From Candidatus Gastranaerophilales bacterium (GTDB lineage Bacteria; Cyanobacteriota; Vampirovibrionia; Gastranaerophilales; Gastranaerophilaceae): 48,725 nt of DNA. The stretch is from positions 1 to 48,725 of the forward strand of contig CALUZA010000041.1 in the NCBI GenBank assembly GCA_944325185.1, given 5' to 3'. Positions 41,073-48,725 of the stretch are shown here, one piece after another (the stretch's first letter is position 1; each line of letters starts with the position of its first letter). The notes under the pieces are model-generated. The model saw only the letters and a list, made by a program, of their open reading frames with translations, was not told the DNA's origin and ran no database searches. The translations under genes and the position numbers were made by a program.

Positions 41073-41975
41073 ATGATAAATATTAATTCAAACCAACCAA
41101 AAATATGCGGTCATACACTTAATAGAATTTCACAAAAAAAAGCAGCTCAAAAAGCTGCACAAGAAACAATTTTATCTGGCTCAGATAAAGCACTTGAAGC
41201 TTATGGAAACTACGGCAGATTATTAATATCAAAAAGAAAAAATAAAACCGCAGAAAAACCTGAAATTCCAAAAGACGCCTTTTTCATAAGAATGAAAGGA
41301 TATAGAAAAAATGAAGCTTGGGCAGAAGAAATTATTGAACTTACCCAAATGATTACATCATTAATAGAAGAAGATGCGGATTTTAATGAAATTTTAGAAG
41401 CTACAGCAGACGGTATACAAAAAATATATGATAGCGCAGACTTTGGCGCTCCCAAAAATAAAAATTTAGGTTTTATAATATATGAAAATAACAGAGGTTG
41501 CGAATACACTAAAGAATATTTAAAATGGCTTAATGGTTTAGATATTTTAGAAGGCAAATCTCCACGCTCAAACGAAGAATACTTAAGAGCAAACGTCTGT
41601 AGAATTATGAAATTAAGACCCGATACAAACGGTTACTATAAAATTATTGTCGAAAGAGGCAATGGAGCTCCAAGAAATCTGCAACTTGCAAAAAAAGAAT
41701 TTGAAAAACTACGCTCAATTAAAAATCCGACAGATGAAGAAATTAATCGTTCAGCTGCAACAATACAATGGTTAATTGCTCAAGAAAGCCCTTATGAAAG
41801 AGGAAATGATTCTATTGCAAATGTTCTAACAAAAGCAATTTATCTTGCTTACGGGATGAAAATAAGCCCGATAAAAGAAGGTAAAAGTTTTGATTTTGAA
41901 GCATTCTATAGCGATTTAGATGACTATATTGAAAAATATCCAAATTTATTTGAAATTCCACCTCATAGAGAATAA
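41073..41975 (+). CDS. Hypothetical protein, paralog B of a tandem pair, 300 aa
   Basis: Paralog of the preceding gene. The N-terminal 60 residues are unrelated (Ala/Lys-rich: QKKAAQKAAQETILSGSD), the middle block shares the pattern KDAFFIRMKGYRKNEAWAEE, and the last about 95 residues are nearly identical (KKEFEKLRSIKNPTDEEINR, later SPYERGNDSIANVL). No signal, membrane span or clear catalytic motif. A terminator follows. Its origin is probably duplication with later divergence of the N-terminal half, or exchange of the C-terminal half between copies. Confidence 0.62.
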   Translation: MININSNQPKICGHTLNRISQKKAAQKAAQETILSGSDKALEAYGNYGRLLISKRKNKTAEKPEIPKDAFFIRMKGYRKNEAWAEEIIELTQMITSLIEEDADFNEILEATADGIQKIYDSADFGAPKNKNLGFIIYENNRGCEYTKEYLKWLNGLDILEGKSPRSNEEYLRANVCRIMKLRPDTNGYYKIIVERGNGAPRNLQLAKKEFEKLRSIKNPTDEEINRSAATIQWLIAQESPYERGNDSIANVLTKAIYLAYGMKISPIKEGKSFDFEAFYSDLDDYIEKYPNLFEIPPHRE

Positions 41976-41983
41976 ATTAAAAA
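41689..41983 (+). repeat. Direct repeat copy 2 (3' part of paralog B)
   Basis: Partner of 40721-41015. Start-to-start distance is 968 bases. The copies are in the same orientation, so recombination between them would delete one gene and fuse the 5' half of A to the 3' end of B. Confidence 0.9.
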
Positions 41984-42004
41984 AGCCCCTTTTGGGGCTT
42001 TTTT
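41979..42004. terminator. Bidirectional terminator between paralog B and glnA
   Basis: AAAAAAGCCCC (41979-41989) pairs with GGGGCTTTTTT (41994-42004) across a TTTT loop. The symmetric A/T flanks allow action on both strands; the glnA stop codon overlaps its right end. Confidence 0.9.
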
Positions 42005-43340
42005 AATAAGCATTTAAATATGAATCCAATTCCCATTGAGTTACATAAGTTCTATATTTATCCCATTCAATATTTTTTGCCAGCTTAAATTCATTATATA
42101 TATGTTCACCCAAAGAATCTTTAACTACTTCATCTTGCTTTAAAAGCTCAACTGCTTCGTACAGAGTTCCTGGCAAAGATTCAATATTTGCATTTTTTAA
42201 TTCTTTTGGAGTCATTTCATATATATTTTCTTCAACCGGAGCAGGTGGTTCAATTTTATTTTCAACACCATCCAAAATCGCTCCCAATATAGAAGCAAGA
42301 GCCAAATAAGGATTGCAAGAAGGATCCGGAGAACGAAGCTCAATTCTTGTTGCAACACCACGTTTAGCAGGAACTCTAATTAATGCAGAACGATTTGCAA
42401 GGCTCCAAGCTAAATAAACAGGTGCTTCATAGCCCGGAACAAGTCTTTTATAGCTGTTTACAATTGGATTTGTAACAGCTGTAAAAGCTTTAACATGCTT
42501 TAGCACACCGCCTATTGAATATAAAGCTTCTTTTGATAATTGATATTCATTTTCGGGTGCATAAAATACATTTTTGCCGTCTTTAAATAAAGATAAATTG
42601 CAGTGCATTCCGGAACCATTTATTCCATAAATCGGTTTTGGCATAAATGTTGCATGCACTCCATATTCAGTTGCAATGCTCTTTACAACATATTTAAAAG
42701 TTATTATATTATCAGCAGTTGTCAAGGCATCAGCGTATTTAAAATCAATTTCGTGTTGTCCGTCAGCAACTTCATGGTGAGAAGCTTCTATTTCAAAATC
42801 CATAGCTTCAAGACTTCCAACAATATCACGTCTTATATCTTCAGCCATATCAGTGGGGGCAGCATCATAATATCCGCCTTTATCATGAGGTTTTGTAGTA
42901 GCTTCTCCATTTTTATCCAATTCAAATATAAAAAATTCAGCTTCAGGACCAACATTCATTTTATAGCCCAATTTTTCAGCACGAGCAATCATTCTTTTTA
43001 AATTGCATCTTGGACAACCTTCAAAAGGAGTTCCGTCTGCATTATGAATGTCACATATAATTCTTGCAACATTTTCACCATCCCTTTCGCACCACGGCAA
43101 AATTGTAAAAGTATCCAAGTCAGGGAAAAAGTACATATCCGAAGTTTCTATACTACGAAACCCTTTAATCGATGAGCCATCTAACATAATTTCGTTATTC
43201 AAAACCTTGTTTAATTGGCTAATCGGCAACGACAAATTCTTAATTGTCCCGTTAATGTCACAAAATTGCAACCTGATAAATCCTACGTTGTTTTCTTCGC
43301 ACAGTTTTACGATTTTTGATTTTTTTTGGGTATCTGACAT
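42003..43340 (-). CDS. glnA: Glutamine synthetase type I
   Basis: GlnA makes glutamine from glutamate, ammonia and ATP. Conserved blocks: [30 protein letters not shown] [40 protein letters not shown], and [18 protein letters not shown]. The length of 445 equals that of the GSI-alpha (Bacillus-type) enzyme, and the adenylylation-site segment (NLYDLPPEE) is absent, so regulation by adenylylation is unlikely. GGAGG lies six bases before the ATG. No nitrogen regulator or riboswitch could be recognised in the 122-base upstream spacer. Confidence 0.95.
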   Translation of the reverse strand: MSDTQKKSKIVKLCEENNVGFIRLQFCDINGTIKNLSLPISQLNKVLNNEIMLDGSSIKGFRSIETSDMYFFPDLDTFTILPWCERDGENVARIICDIHNADGTPFEGCPRCNLKRMIARAEKLGYKMNVGPEAEFFIFELDKNGEATTKPHDKGGYYDAAPTDMAEDIRRDIVGSLEAMDFEIEASHHEVADGQHEIDFKYADALTTADNIITFKYVVKSIATEYGVHATFMPKPIYGINGSGMHCNLSLFKDGKNVFYAPENEYQLSKEALYSIGGVLKHVKAFTAVTNPIVNSYKRLVPGYEAPVYLAWSLANRSALIRVPAKRGVATRIELRSPDPSCNPYLALASILGAILDGVENKIEPPAPVEENIYEMTPKELKNANIESLPGTLYEAVELLKQDEVVKDSLGEHIYNEFKLAKNIEWDKYRTYVTQWELDSYLNAY

Positions 43341-43463
43341 GTTTCCTCCTAAAAATACCTCTTTTTAACTACTCTTTTAAAACAAGGTTTTAAAATATAA
43401 TTAAAATACTATACGAAAATTTTAAAAAATGGCATTTTTTTAATATAAACTTAATATCATTTT

Positions 43464-44240
43464 TTATTTAACAAGATATGTTCCAATAAAATCGTTCTCT
43501 AAATCAATTTCAATTATCTTATATGCACCAGAGTCAGAGTATTTTTCAGTTACTATGTGATAAATTCCATCTTGTAAAATTTCAATTTCTTCACCATAAT
43601 GGCCGGAAACAATAACTTTAACATTCTTATATTTATCTAATATTTCTTTATAATTTTCAACTTTAGCGGTTTCTATCCATTTTGATTTTGTTTCAAGTAA
43701 AGGAAAATGCTGCAAAATAATTACGTTTTTATTTTTATTCTTTTCTAAAATTTTATTTAACCAAAACAACTCTTCTTTTGAATAATAACCGTTTGAAGAA
43801 CGAAAATATTGTTTGGAGCCATCCATTACAATAAAAAGGTTTCCTTTTGATTTAAATGTAAAGTTGGGTTTGCCGCTATGACGCCACCACAATGCACGTC
43901 TAACTCTTTTTAAATAATACTCCTTATTAATTCCGGTGCTTGATAAAACATCAGAATTTCCTAATAAAACAATAGTTCTTTTATTAACTTTTCTCAAAAG
44001 ATAAGTAAAATAATTAAGATTTTCTATGCTTGCCTTTTCGATGTTATTCCCACCAAAAACAACGAAATCTACATCTTTGTATGAATTTATTTCTTTGATT
44101 GTCTCTTGGAGCTTATATGCATTTTGTTTATTTAATCCAATATCGGTTATCTGAATAAATCTTACTTCTGAAGCAAAAACCGACACATTAAACAAACTAA
44201 AAAACAAGAATATAAAACAAATTTTGAAAAATAATTTCAT
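43464..44240 (-). CDS. Secreted metallophosphoesterase-like protein with degenerate metal sites
   Basis: The signal peptide MKLFFKICFIFLFFSLFNVS (cleavage near VFA|SE) leads to a calcineurin-like fold. The motifs are only partly kept: DxH reads ITDIG (Asp33, Gly35), GDxxD reads FGGNN (Asn65 in place of Asp), GN(H/D) is LGNSD (Asn95), and H/GH are LQHFP and SGHYG. Loss of the DxH histidine and the GD aspartate suggests weak or altered metal binding. The rest (RRALWWRHSGKPNFTFKSKG) is typical of membrane-exposed phosphoesterases. It is monocistronic and probably periplasmic. Confidence 0.78.
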   Translation of the reverse strand: MKLFFKICFIFLFFSLFNVSVFASEVRFIQITDIGLNKQNAYKLQETIKEINSYKDVDFVVFGGNNIEKASIENLNYFTYLLRKVNKRTIVLLGNSDVLSSTGINKEYYLKRVRRALWWRHSGKPNFTFKSKGNLFIVMDGSKQYFRSSNGYYSKEELFWLNKILEKNKNKNVIILQHFPLLETKSKWIETAKVENYKEILDKYKNVKVIVSGHYGEEIEILQDGIYHIVTEKYSDSGAYKIIEIDLENDFIGTYLVK

Positions 44241-44377
44241 AAATATAGAATAATATAAAAACCTTTTATTTGCTCACTAATTTACAAAATGTTAAAATCT
44301 TGTCTTACAAAATAGCAATTTTGCCATATTCTTGATAATATTAAACCTGCCCCATAAAATAGAAAGGGTTTTTAATT

Positions 44378-45898
44378 ATGAGGAAGATTTTAGCTTTGGT
44401 TTTAACAACTGTTTTCACTATGGCAAACGCAAATGCCACAAATGTTGATGCATTTATGGACAAAAACATTGCCCCAATATCAGATTTTATTGCTAACATC
44501 ATTTTTTATAAAATAAACTTTTTTGGGCAACAAGTTCCATTGATTATATTTTGGATTTTAATTGCCGGAATATTTTTTACGATATATTTTAAAGGCATTG
44601 CAATTTGGGGTTTTAAACATGCTATTGAAACCGTTTCAAAACCTGCGGAAAAAAGTGAAAACGGATGTGGCGAAGTTTCATCATTCCAAGCCCTTGCAAC
44701 AGCCTTATCCGGAACAATAGGAATCGGAAGTATTGCAGGAGTCGCAATCTCAATTTCAATAGGCGGTCCCGGAGCAGCATTTTGGATTTTTGCAGGCGCA
44801 ATCTTGGGTATGTCAATAAAATTCGTGGAAGCAACCCTTGCAGTAAAATATAGAAGATTTAATGAAGACGGTTCTGTCTCAGGTGGTCCTATGCACTACA
44901 TAGCACACGGTTTAACTCGTCGCAAATTACGTTGGCTTGGACAACCTTTATCTGTGCTTTTTGCTATTCTTTGCATAGGCGGAGGTATAACAGGCGGAAA
45001 CATGATACAAATAAATCAATCTACACATCAATTCTTGTTTATTACAGGCGGAGAAAACAGCTTTATGCACGGTTCAGGCTGGATTTTCGGACTTGTTATA
45101 GCAATTCTTGTAGGAATGGTTACAGTTGGCGGTATTAAAAGCATAGCAAAAATTACAACAATACTTGTTCCTACAATGTGCATTATGTATATTGTATCAG
45201 GTTTAATAGTTATATTTGCAAACATTTTAAATATTCCAAGCGCAATAGCTTTAATTTTAAGAGAAGCTTTTCACCCTACTGCAGTTGCAGGTGGAGTATT
45301 CGGAACAATAATAATCGGACTGAGACGTTCTGTTCAATCCAATGAAGCAGGAACAGGAGCAGCAGCAATAGTTTATGCAACAGCACAAACCAAAGAACCC
45401 GTATCACAAGGTTTTGTTGCTTTACTTGAAACCTTTTTAACAGGAGTCTTGTGCTTATTTACATCATTTGCAATAATATTCTCTGGTGCATGCACACATG
45501 CTGCAAAAGAAATTTCAGGTATTGAACTTGCATCAAATGCTTTTCAATCAGTAATTCCATTTTTCCCAATTATATTATCATTAGTTGCGATAATGTTTGC
45601 ACTTTCTACACTGATTTCTTGGGCATATTACGGACAAAAAGCTTGGACATTCCTATTTGGAGAAGGCAAAAAAAGAGCCTTGGCATTTAACCTAATATAT
45701 TGTGTATTCATTGTAATAGGATCGGTTATGAATGTTAAATCAGTTATCGAAATAACAGATGCTATGATGATTGCAATGTGTGTACCCAACATAATTGCCC
45801 TGTACATTTTATGTCCCGAAATTAAAAAAGACCTAATTGAATATTGTACAAAATACAATATATGCAAATTGTTCAAAAAAGAAGAAAAAACTGCGTAA
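44378..45898 (+). CDS. Sodium:alanine/glycine symporter (AGCS family)
   Basis: Amino-acid transporter of 506 residues with about 11 membrane spans. Family signatures: GEVSSFQALATALSGTIGIG, GPGAAFWIFAGAILGMSIKF, EATLAVKYRRFNEDGSVSGG with GGPMHYI, and GLRRSVQSNEAGTGAAAIVY. It imports D/L-alanine or glycine with Na+. It has a short N-terminal signal-like stretch (FTMANANAT). GAAAGG lies before the ATG. It ends at a terminator before rpsT. No glycine riboswitch is visible in the 137-base leader. Confidence 0.92.
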   Translation: MRKILALVLTTVFTMANANATNVDAFMDKNIAPISDFIANIIFYKINFFGQQVPLIIFWILIAGIFFTIYFKGIAIWGFKHAIETVSKPAEKSENGCGEVSSFQALATALSGTIGIGSIAGVAISISIGGPGAAFWIFAGAILGMSIKFVEATLAVKYRRFNEDGSVSGGPMHYIAHGLTRRKLRWLGQPLSVLFAILCIGGGITGGNMIQINQSTHQFLFITGGENSFMHGSGWIFGLVIAILVGMVTVGGIKSIAKITTILVPTMCIMYIVSGLIVIFANILNIPSAIALILREAFHPTAVAGGVFGTIIIGLRRSVQSNEAGTGAAAIVYATAQTKEPVSQGFVALLETFLTGVLCLFTSFAIIFSGACTHAAKEISGIELASNAFQSVIPFFPIILSLVAIMFALSTLISWAYYGQKAWTFLFGEGKKRALAFNLIYCVFIVIGSVMNVKSVIEITDAMMIAMCVPNIIALYILCPEIKKDLIEYCTKYNICKLFKKEEKTA

Positions 45899-45916
45899 TA
45901 TAAAATAAACAATAAT

Positions 45917-45949
45917 AAAAAACTCGGGTTAATGACTCCCGAGTTTTTT
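45917..45949. terminator. Terminator between AGCS symporter and rpsT
   Basis: AAAAAACTCGGG (45917-45928) pairs with CCCGAGTTTTTT (45938-45949) across a nine-base loop; symmetric, so it suits both convergent genes. Confidence 0.9.
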
Positions 45950-45970
45950 ATTATTAACTTATCTATCAAA

Positions 45971-46240
45971 CTATTTTGAAGTTAATTTATTGATAGCTTT
46001 AGTTAATCTTGATTTTTTTCTGGCAGCGGTATTTCTGTGCAAAATACCTTTACTTACTGCTTTGTCACATAGTTGGTACACTTTAGAAATTGCAGCATTT
46101 AATTCAGCTTTGTCTTCAGAATTTGCAACTGCCAATGCTTTTTTAACAGCAGTTTTAATGCTTGTTTTAAAAGCAACATTTCTTTCAGTGTTTCTTTGAG
46201 CAATTAGTACTCTTTTTTTTGCAGATTTAATATTTGCCAT
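45971..46240 (-). CDS. rpsT: 30S ribosomal protein S20
   Basis: S20 binds 16S rRNA early in 30S assembly. The 89-residue sequence starts MANIKSAKKRVLIAQRNTER and ends GILHRNTAARKKSRLTKAIN, the standard S20 pattern of Lys/Arg-rich helices. It is single, with GAAAGGAAA before the ATG. It lies between the AGCS terminator and the secreted protein gene. Confidence 0.95.
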   Translation of the reverse strand: MANIKSAKKRVLIAQRNTERNVAFKTSIKTAVKKALAVANSEDKAELNAAISKVYQLCDKAVSKGILHRNTAARKKSRLTKAINKLTSK

Positions 46241-46341
46241 TTTTCATTTCCTTTCACAAAATTACTAACGTATCTTGCGAGGTTTTAAGTGAGTACTTAT
46301 ATAATACTCAAAAAGATTTTTTTTTGCAATTTTCCGTTTTA

Positions 46342-46884
46342 TTAATTTGACATTCTCGTAATCTTAAAAAATTTTGTTTTTTCGTCAATCATTTCCGAAC
46401 CTAGCCAGTGGGCAATAAGCTTCCCGTTTTTATCATAAATAAACTGTTCTTCACCGTCAACTTCAAAAGCCACATTAATTATATTTCCATACCTTGAATA
46501 CCCAAAGGTTCTCCTTGGAAAAGATTTTTTTTCAATAATGTCAAATTTAACAAGATTGCCCAAAATATTATAATAATAAACTCTTTCAGGCTCATCCAAA
46601 TATACAATAGCATAAGATAAAAGTGTTTTTCTTAAATAAAAAGGACAAATTGTTCTTTTATTTTCAACTATATATTGTTTCTTTTCAATCAAATTAAGAT
46701 TTTCTCTATAATTTTTATCCTTAAGATAATCTCTAAATAAATCTTTTTCAATCTTTTTTTGAATATCTTTAAATGCTTCTACTTTAGCACTTGCTTCATT
46801 ATATTTAATCCCAGCCTTGACGGTATCTTGAGCAAAAGCAAAATTAAAAATTAAAATAACAAATAAAAATAAAAACTTTTTCAT
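46342..46884 (-). CDS. Secreted hypothetical protein, 180 aa
   Basis: The signal peptide MKKFLFLFVILIFNFAFA is cut near AFA|QD. The first part of the mature protein is a Lys-rich helix (EAFKDIQKKIEKDLFRDYLK). The second part looks like beta strands of the MORN/YD-like kind (YYYNILGNLVKFDI, FGYSRYGNIINVAFEV, FIYDKNGKLIAHW). Family not known to me. It overlaps miaA by four bases (ATGA-type), so it is the last gene of the unit 48546-46342. Confidence 0.7.
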   Translation of the reverse strand: MKKFLFLFVILIFNFAFAQDTVKAGIKYNEASAKVEAFKDIQKKIEKDLFRDYLKDKNYRENLNLIEKKQYIVENKRTICPFYLRKTLLSYAIVYLDEPERVYYYNILGNLVKFDIIEKKSFPRRTFGYSRYGNIINVAFEVDGEEQFIYDKNGKLIAHWLGSEMIDEKTKFFKITRMSN

Positions 46885-47759
46885 TCAATTTCCTTTAAAA
46901 TATCATCACTATTTTTTATCAATTTTATGTCTTTATTACTTCTAAAATATGTCAATTGCCTTTTTGCAAAATTTCTTGTATGCTGTTTGATTTTTTCCTT
47001 TGCCTCATTAAAATTACAATAAATTCCTTTTTCTAAATCATAAAACTCCTTATAACCGATTGTATTTTCAAGAACTTTCGAATTAGGATATTTTTGTTTA
47101 TTTTGTTGCCATTCTTCATACAAACCAGCCTCAAACATTAAATCTACTCTTTTATTTATTCTTTCGTACAATTCTTCTCTTTCAAAACTGCACATAAACC
47201 AAGCCGATTGGAATTCGGTATTATCAGCCCTTTGACATTTACTCACAGGCTTTTTCAACATTTCGCACATTTCAAGTGCCCTTATAATTTTATCTTTATT
47301 ATTCGGATGAATTTTCTTGGCCCTATCTTCATCTAATAAATTTAATTTTTCCCATAAAACCCTGCTTTCGTGTTTTGACAATTCATTTCTCAATTCCCAA
47401 TTAGAAGGACAATCCAAAAGTGCCTTATTTCCGAGCAAATTTTTTATATAAAACCAAGTTCCACCGCACACTATAACATTTTTATCTTTATTTTTAATTT
47501 CAAAAATAGCCTTTTTGGCATATTCAACAAAATCACCGGCACTAAACTCAATATCAGGTTCAACTATATCAATCAAATGATGCTTAACATTATCCATTTC
47601 AACTTTTGTCGGTTTTGCCGACACAATATCAAGACCTTTATACACTATTCTTGAATCAGCACAAATAATTTCAGCATCAATTATCTTGGCAAGTCGTATC
47701 GCTAATATCGTCTTGCCTGATGCCGTCGGTCCTGTTATCACAATGATTTTTCTGCTCAT
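46881..47759 (-). CDS. miaA: tRNA dimethylallyltransferase
   Basis: MiaA adds a dimethylallyl group to A37 of tRNAs reading UNN codons. Signatures: P-loop VITGPTASGKTILAIRLAK, ADSRIVYKGLDIVSAKPT, HHLIDIVEPD, VCGGTWFYIKNLL and NTIGYKEFYD. The length of 292 is normal for the family. Arg replaces the frequent Met in DSMQVY. The start at 47759 is required for the P-loop, so the 83-base overlap with the upstream membrane-protein gene is real. It overlaps the following gene by four bases. Confidence 0.92.
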   Translation of the reverse strand: MSRKIIVITGPTASGKTILAIRLAKIIDAEIICADSRIVYKGLDIVSAKPTKVEMDNVKHHLIDIVEPDIEFSAGDFVEYAKKAIFEIKNKDKNVIVCGGTWFYIKNLLGNKALLDCPSNWELRNELSKHESRVLWEKLNLLDEDRAKKIHPNNKDKIIRALEMCEMLKKPVSKCQRADNTEFQSAWFMCSFEREELYERINKRVDLMFEAGLYEEWQQNKQKYPNSKVLENTIGYKEFYDLEKGIYCNFNEAKEKIKQHTRNFAKRQLTYFRSNKDIKLIKNSDDILKEIE

Positions 47760-48546
47760 AGTAATTAAATATTAACATAATTACATAAGCTACAAAATAT
47801 ATGTAAATAAATAAAAACAAAATTGCAAAAATAATATTTGGCAACGTTATTGCTCTTATAATATTTAAAAAACCGGAAATAAAACATATTAAAAAATAAA
47901 TTCCAAATACGGGAATAAAATTTTTAAATGTAAAACATAAAGAATTTTTAAATGCAATAAACACCTTTAGAAAAATATTTATTTTTATTTCTTGAGCAAG
48001 AGCAGGAGGCATAAATAAAAAGAAAAAATTAAAAACAGCTATAGCAAGCATAAAACTCAATTGCCAACCATAAATCACATAAAGCTGTTCTATTGAAAGA
48101 GTTTTAATATAATTCATAAAAGAATTTTGTTCGGGAGTCATATTAAGAATGTCTTTAAACAAAAAATCAAGACTGCCAAAAAAATATTGGGCAAATCTTC
48201 CAACCAAAAAAAGAATAGTAACCAATAATACTGAATATAGAAATAAACTGAATGCAACAGGTATAATATTTTTTCCTGCACCATCAAAAAATATTGCAGA
48301 AAAATTCTTTTCTTTAATTTTTTCTTTTTCAGTTGATTCCTTTAAAACATTAATCCAGCCGGCAATAAAAACTGCTGCGAATAAAAACAAACAAATTGAT
48401 AATATAACTGTTGTAATTATTGACTTTGCCGAAAATATATATGGTAAAAGAAAATTAATTGCAATTAAGAATAAAACAAAAAACAAAACAATTGCAGAAT
48501 TTTCATTTACCGTATCAAATGATTTTTTAACTAAACCTGAAAACAT
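47677..48546 (-). CDS. Integral membrane protein, 289 aa, overlapping miaA
   Basis: About six to eight membrane spans (for example AIVLFFVLFLIAINFLLPYI, VAFSLFLYSVLLVTILFLV, NIIFAILFLFIYIYFVAYVI). Family not recognised; it is reminiscent of small DUF-type membrane proteins of unknown function. The last about 27 residues (CDNRTDGIRQDDISDTTCQD) are encoded by the same DNA as the miaA P-loop in another frame. It may have lost an earlier stop or be genuinely overlapping. It diverges from tmk. Confidence 0.7.
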   Translation of the reverse strand: MFSGLVKKSFDTVNENSAIVLFFVLFLIAINFLLPYIFSAKSIITTVILSICLFLFAAVFIAGWINVLKESTEKEKIKEKNFSAIFFDGAGKNIIPVAFSLFLYSVLLVTILFLVGRFAQYFFGSLDFLFKDILNMTPEQNSFMNYIKTLSIEQLYVIYGWQLSFMLAIAVFNFFFLFMPPALAQEIKINIFLKVFIAFKNSLCFTFKNFIPVFGIYFLICFISGFLNIIRAITLPNIIFAILFLFIYIYFVAYVIMLIFNYYEQKNHCDNRTDGIRQDDISDTTCQDN

Positions 48547-48652
48547 TTAAATTCCTCTGCTAAAAGCATTTATACTTATTTAGATTTACATTTTTTATAA
48601 TCTAATCTATTATTAATATTAGTATCGAACAATTAAAAAAACAAGGTAAGAA

Positions 48653-48725
48653 ATGTTAAGATTTTCAAAAAAACATACCTATTCTGGCGTGCTAATTTGT
48701 GTAGAAGGAATTGACGGTTCAGGAA
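48653..48725 (+). CDS. tmk: Thymidylate kinase, N-terminal fragment (runs off the right edge)
   Basis: The reading frame from the ATG at 48653 gives MLRFSKKHTYSGVLICVEGI, then DGSG at the window end. VEGIDGSG is the beginning of the P-loop of thymidylate kinase (FxxxEGxDGxGKST), which phosphorylates dTMP. AAGGTAAG precedes the start. The gene continues outside the window, and the 106-base spacer to the divergent membrane-protein gene should hold its promoter. Confidence 0.75.
   Translation, partial: MLRFSKKHTYSGVLICVEGIDGSG

Noticed and set aside
44241..44377. Glycine riboswitch before the AGCS symporter
   Set aside because: No GGAGAG-type aptamer motif in the AT-rich leader.

Overview
The window is about 48.7 kb of AT-rich, gene-dense bacterial chromosome. 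It carries some 55 protein genes on both strands, no rRNA, and no tRNA or CRISPR array that I can see. The content fits a gut anaerobe with a Gram-negative envelope. Kdo transferase and an LptF/G permease imply LPS, and rubrerythrin, an energy-converting hydrogenase-related (Ehr) complex and a ThDP alpha-keto-acid decarboxylase imply fermentation. Prepilin-like proteins of the 'KKAFTLAE' type and many lineage-specific proteins carrying a short 'SFKG/NFKG' tag make a non-photosynthetic cyanobacterial relative (Vampirovibrionia/Melainabacteria, order Gastranaerophilales) my best guess. That placement is inferred from protein character, not from a marker gene search.

Layout. 1-1900: a truncated prepilin-like gene, two small HTH regulators flanking a palindrome, and a helical-repeat protein. 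1.9-7.7 kb: an LptF/G permease with tyrA; a divergent leuD-like/NAD-isocitrate dehydrogenase/rubrerythrin run; and an alpha-keto-acid decarboxylase. 7.8-9.1 kb: a pilin-like gene with a 49-residue membrane protein, divergent from a small HTH gene. 9.1-15.4 kb: pgi, a RelA/SpoT-domain protein with an SFKG tag, a glycine-zipper protein with a C-terminal SFRG tag, Mini-RNase III, and a soluble histidine kinase paired with a two-receiver response regulator. 15.4-22.6 kb: a six-gene Ehr/Hyf-like operon whose large subunit lacks the full set of NiFe cysteines and whose HyfB-like gene carries a one-base frameshift. 22.8-26.4 kb: a tight three-gene operon of one intact and two degenerate AAA+-like proteins, all with tag-like N-termini. 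26.4-29.3 kb: an LrgA/LrgB pair, two uncharacterised membrane proteins, and an XRE regulator with a clear operator. 29.5-31.7 kb: TPR-fliW-csrA-TPR operon. 31.7-38.7 kb: hpf, a DapL-like aminotransferase, secG, a YqeG phosphatase, a U32 (TrhP-type) protein, a serpin-like secreted protein, a candidate structured RNA and waaA. 38.8-48.7 kb: an alpha-oxoamine synthase, two tandem paralogs with near-identical 3' halves, glnA, a degenerate metallophosphoesterase, an AGCS symporter, rpsT, miaA overlapping a membrane protein gene, and the start of tmk.

How the genes fit together. The isocitrate dehydrogenase (2-oxoglutarate) and glnA point to nitrogen assimilation. DapL-like and TyrA proteins supply amino acids. 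Pgi and the decarboxylase belong to sugar fermentation. Ehr probably couples an unknown redox reaction to ion pumping. The recurring F-[KNR]-G tag on otherwise unrelated proteins, the AAA+ trio and the tagged alarmone-synthetase-like protein are the strongest candidates for undescribed biology. Several genes also have a -10 box exactly six bases before the start codon and no Shine-Dalgarno, suggesting leaderless transcription. No stretch longer than about 300 bases lacks a gene.
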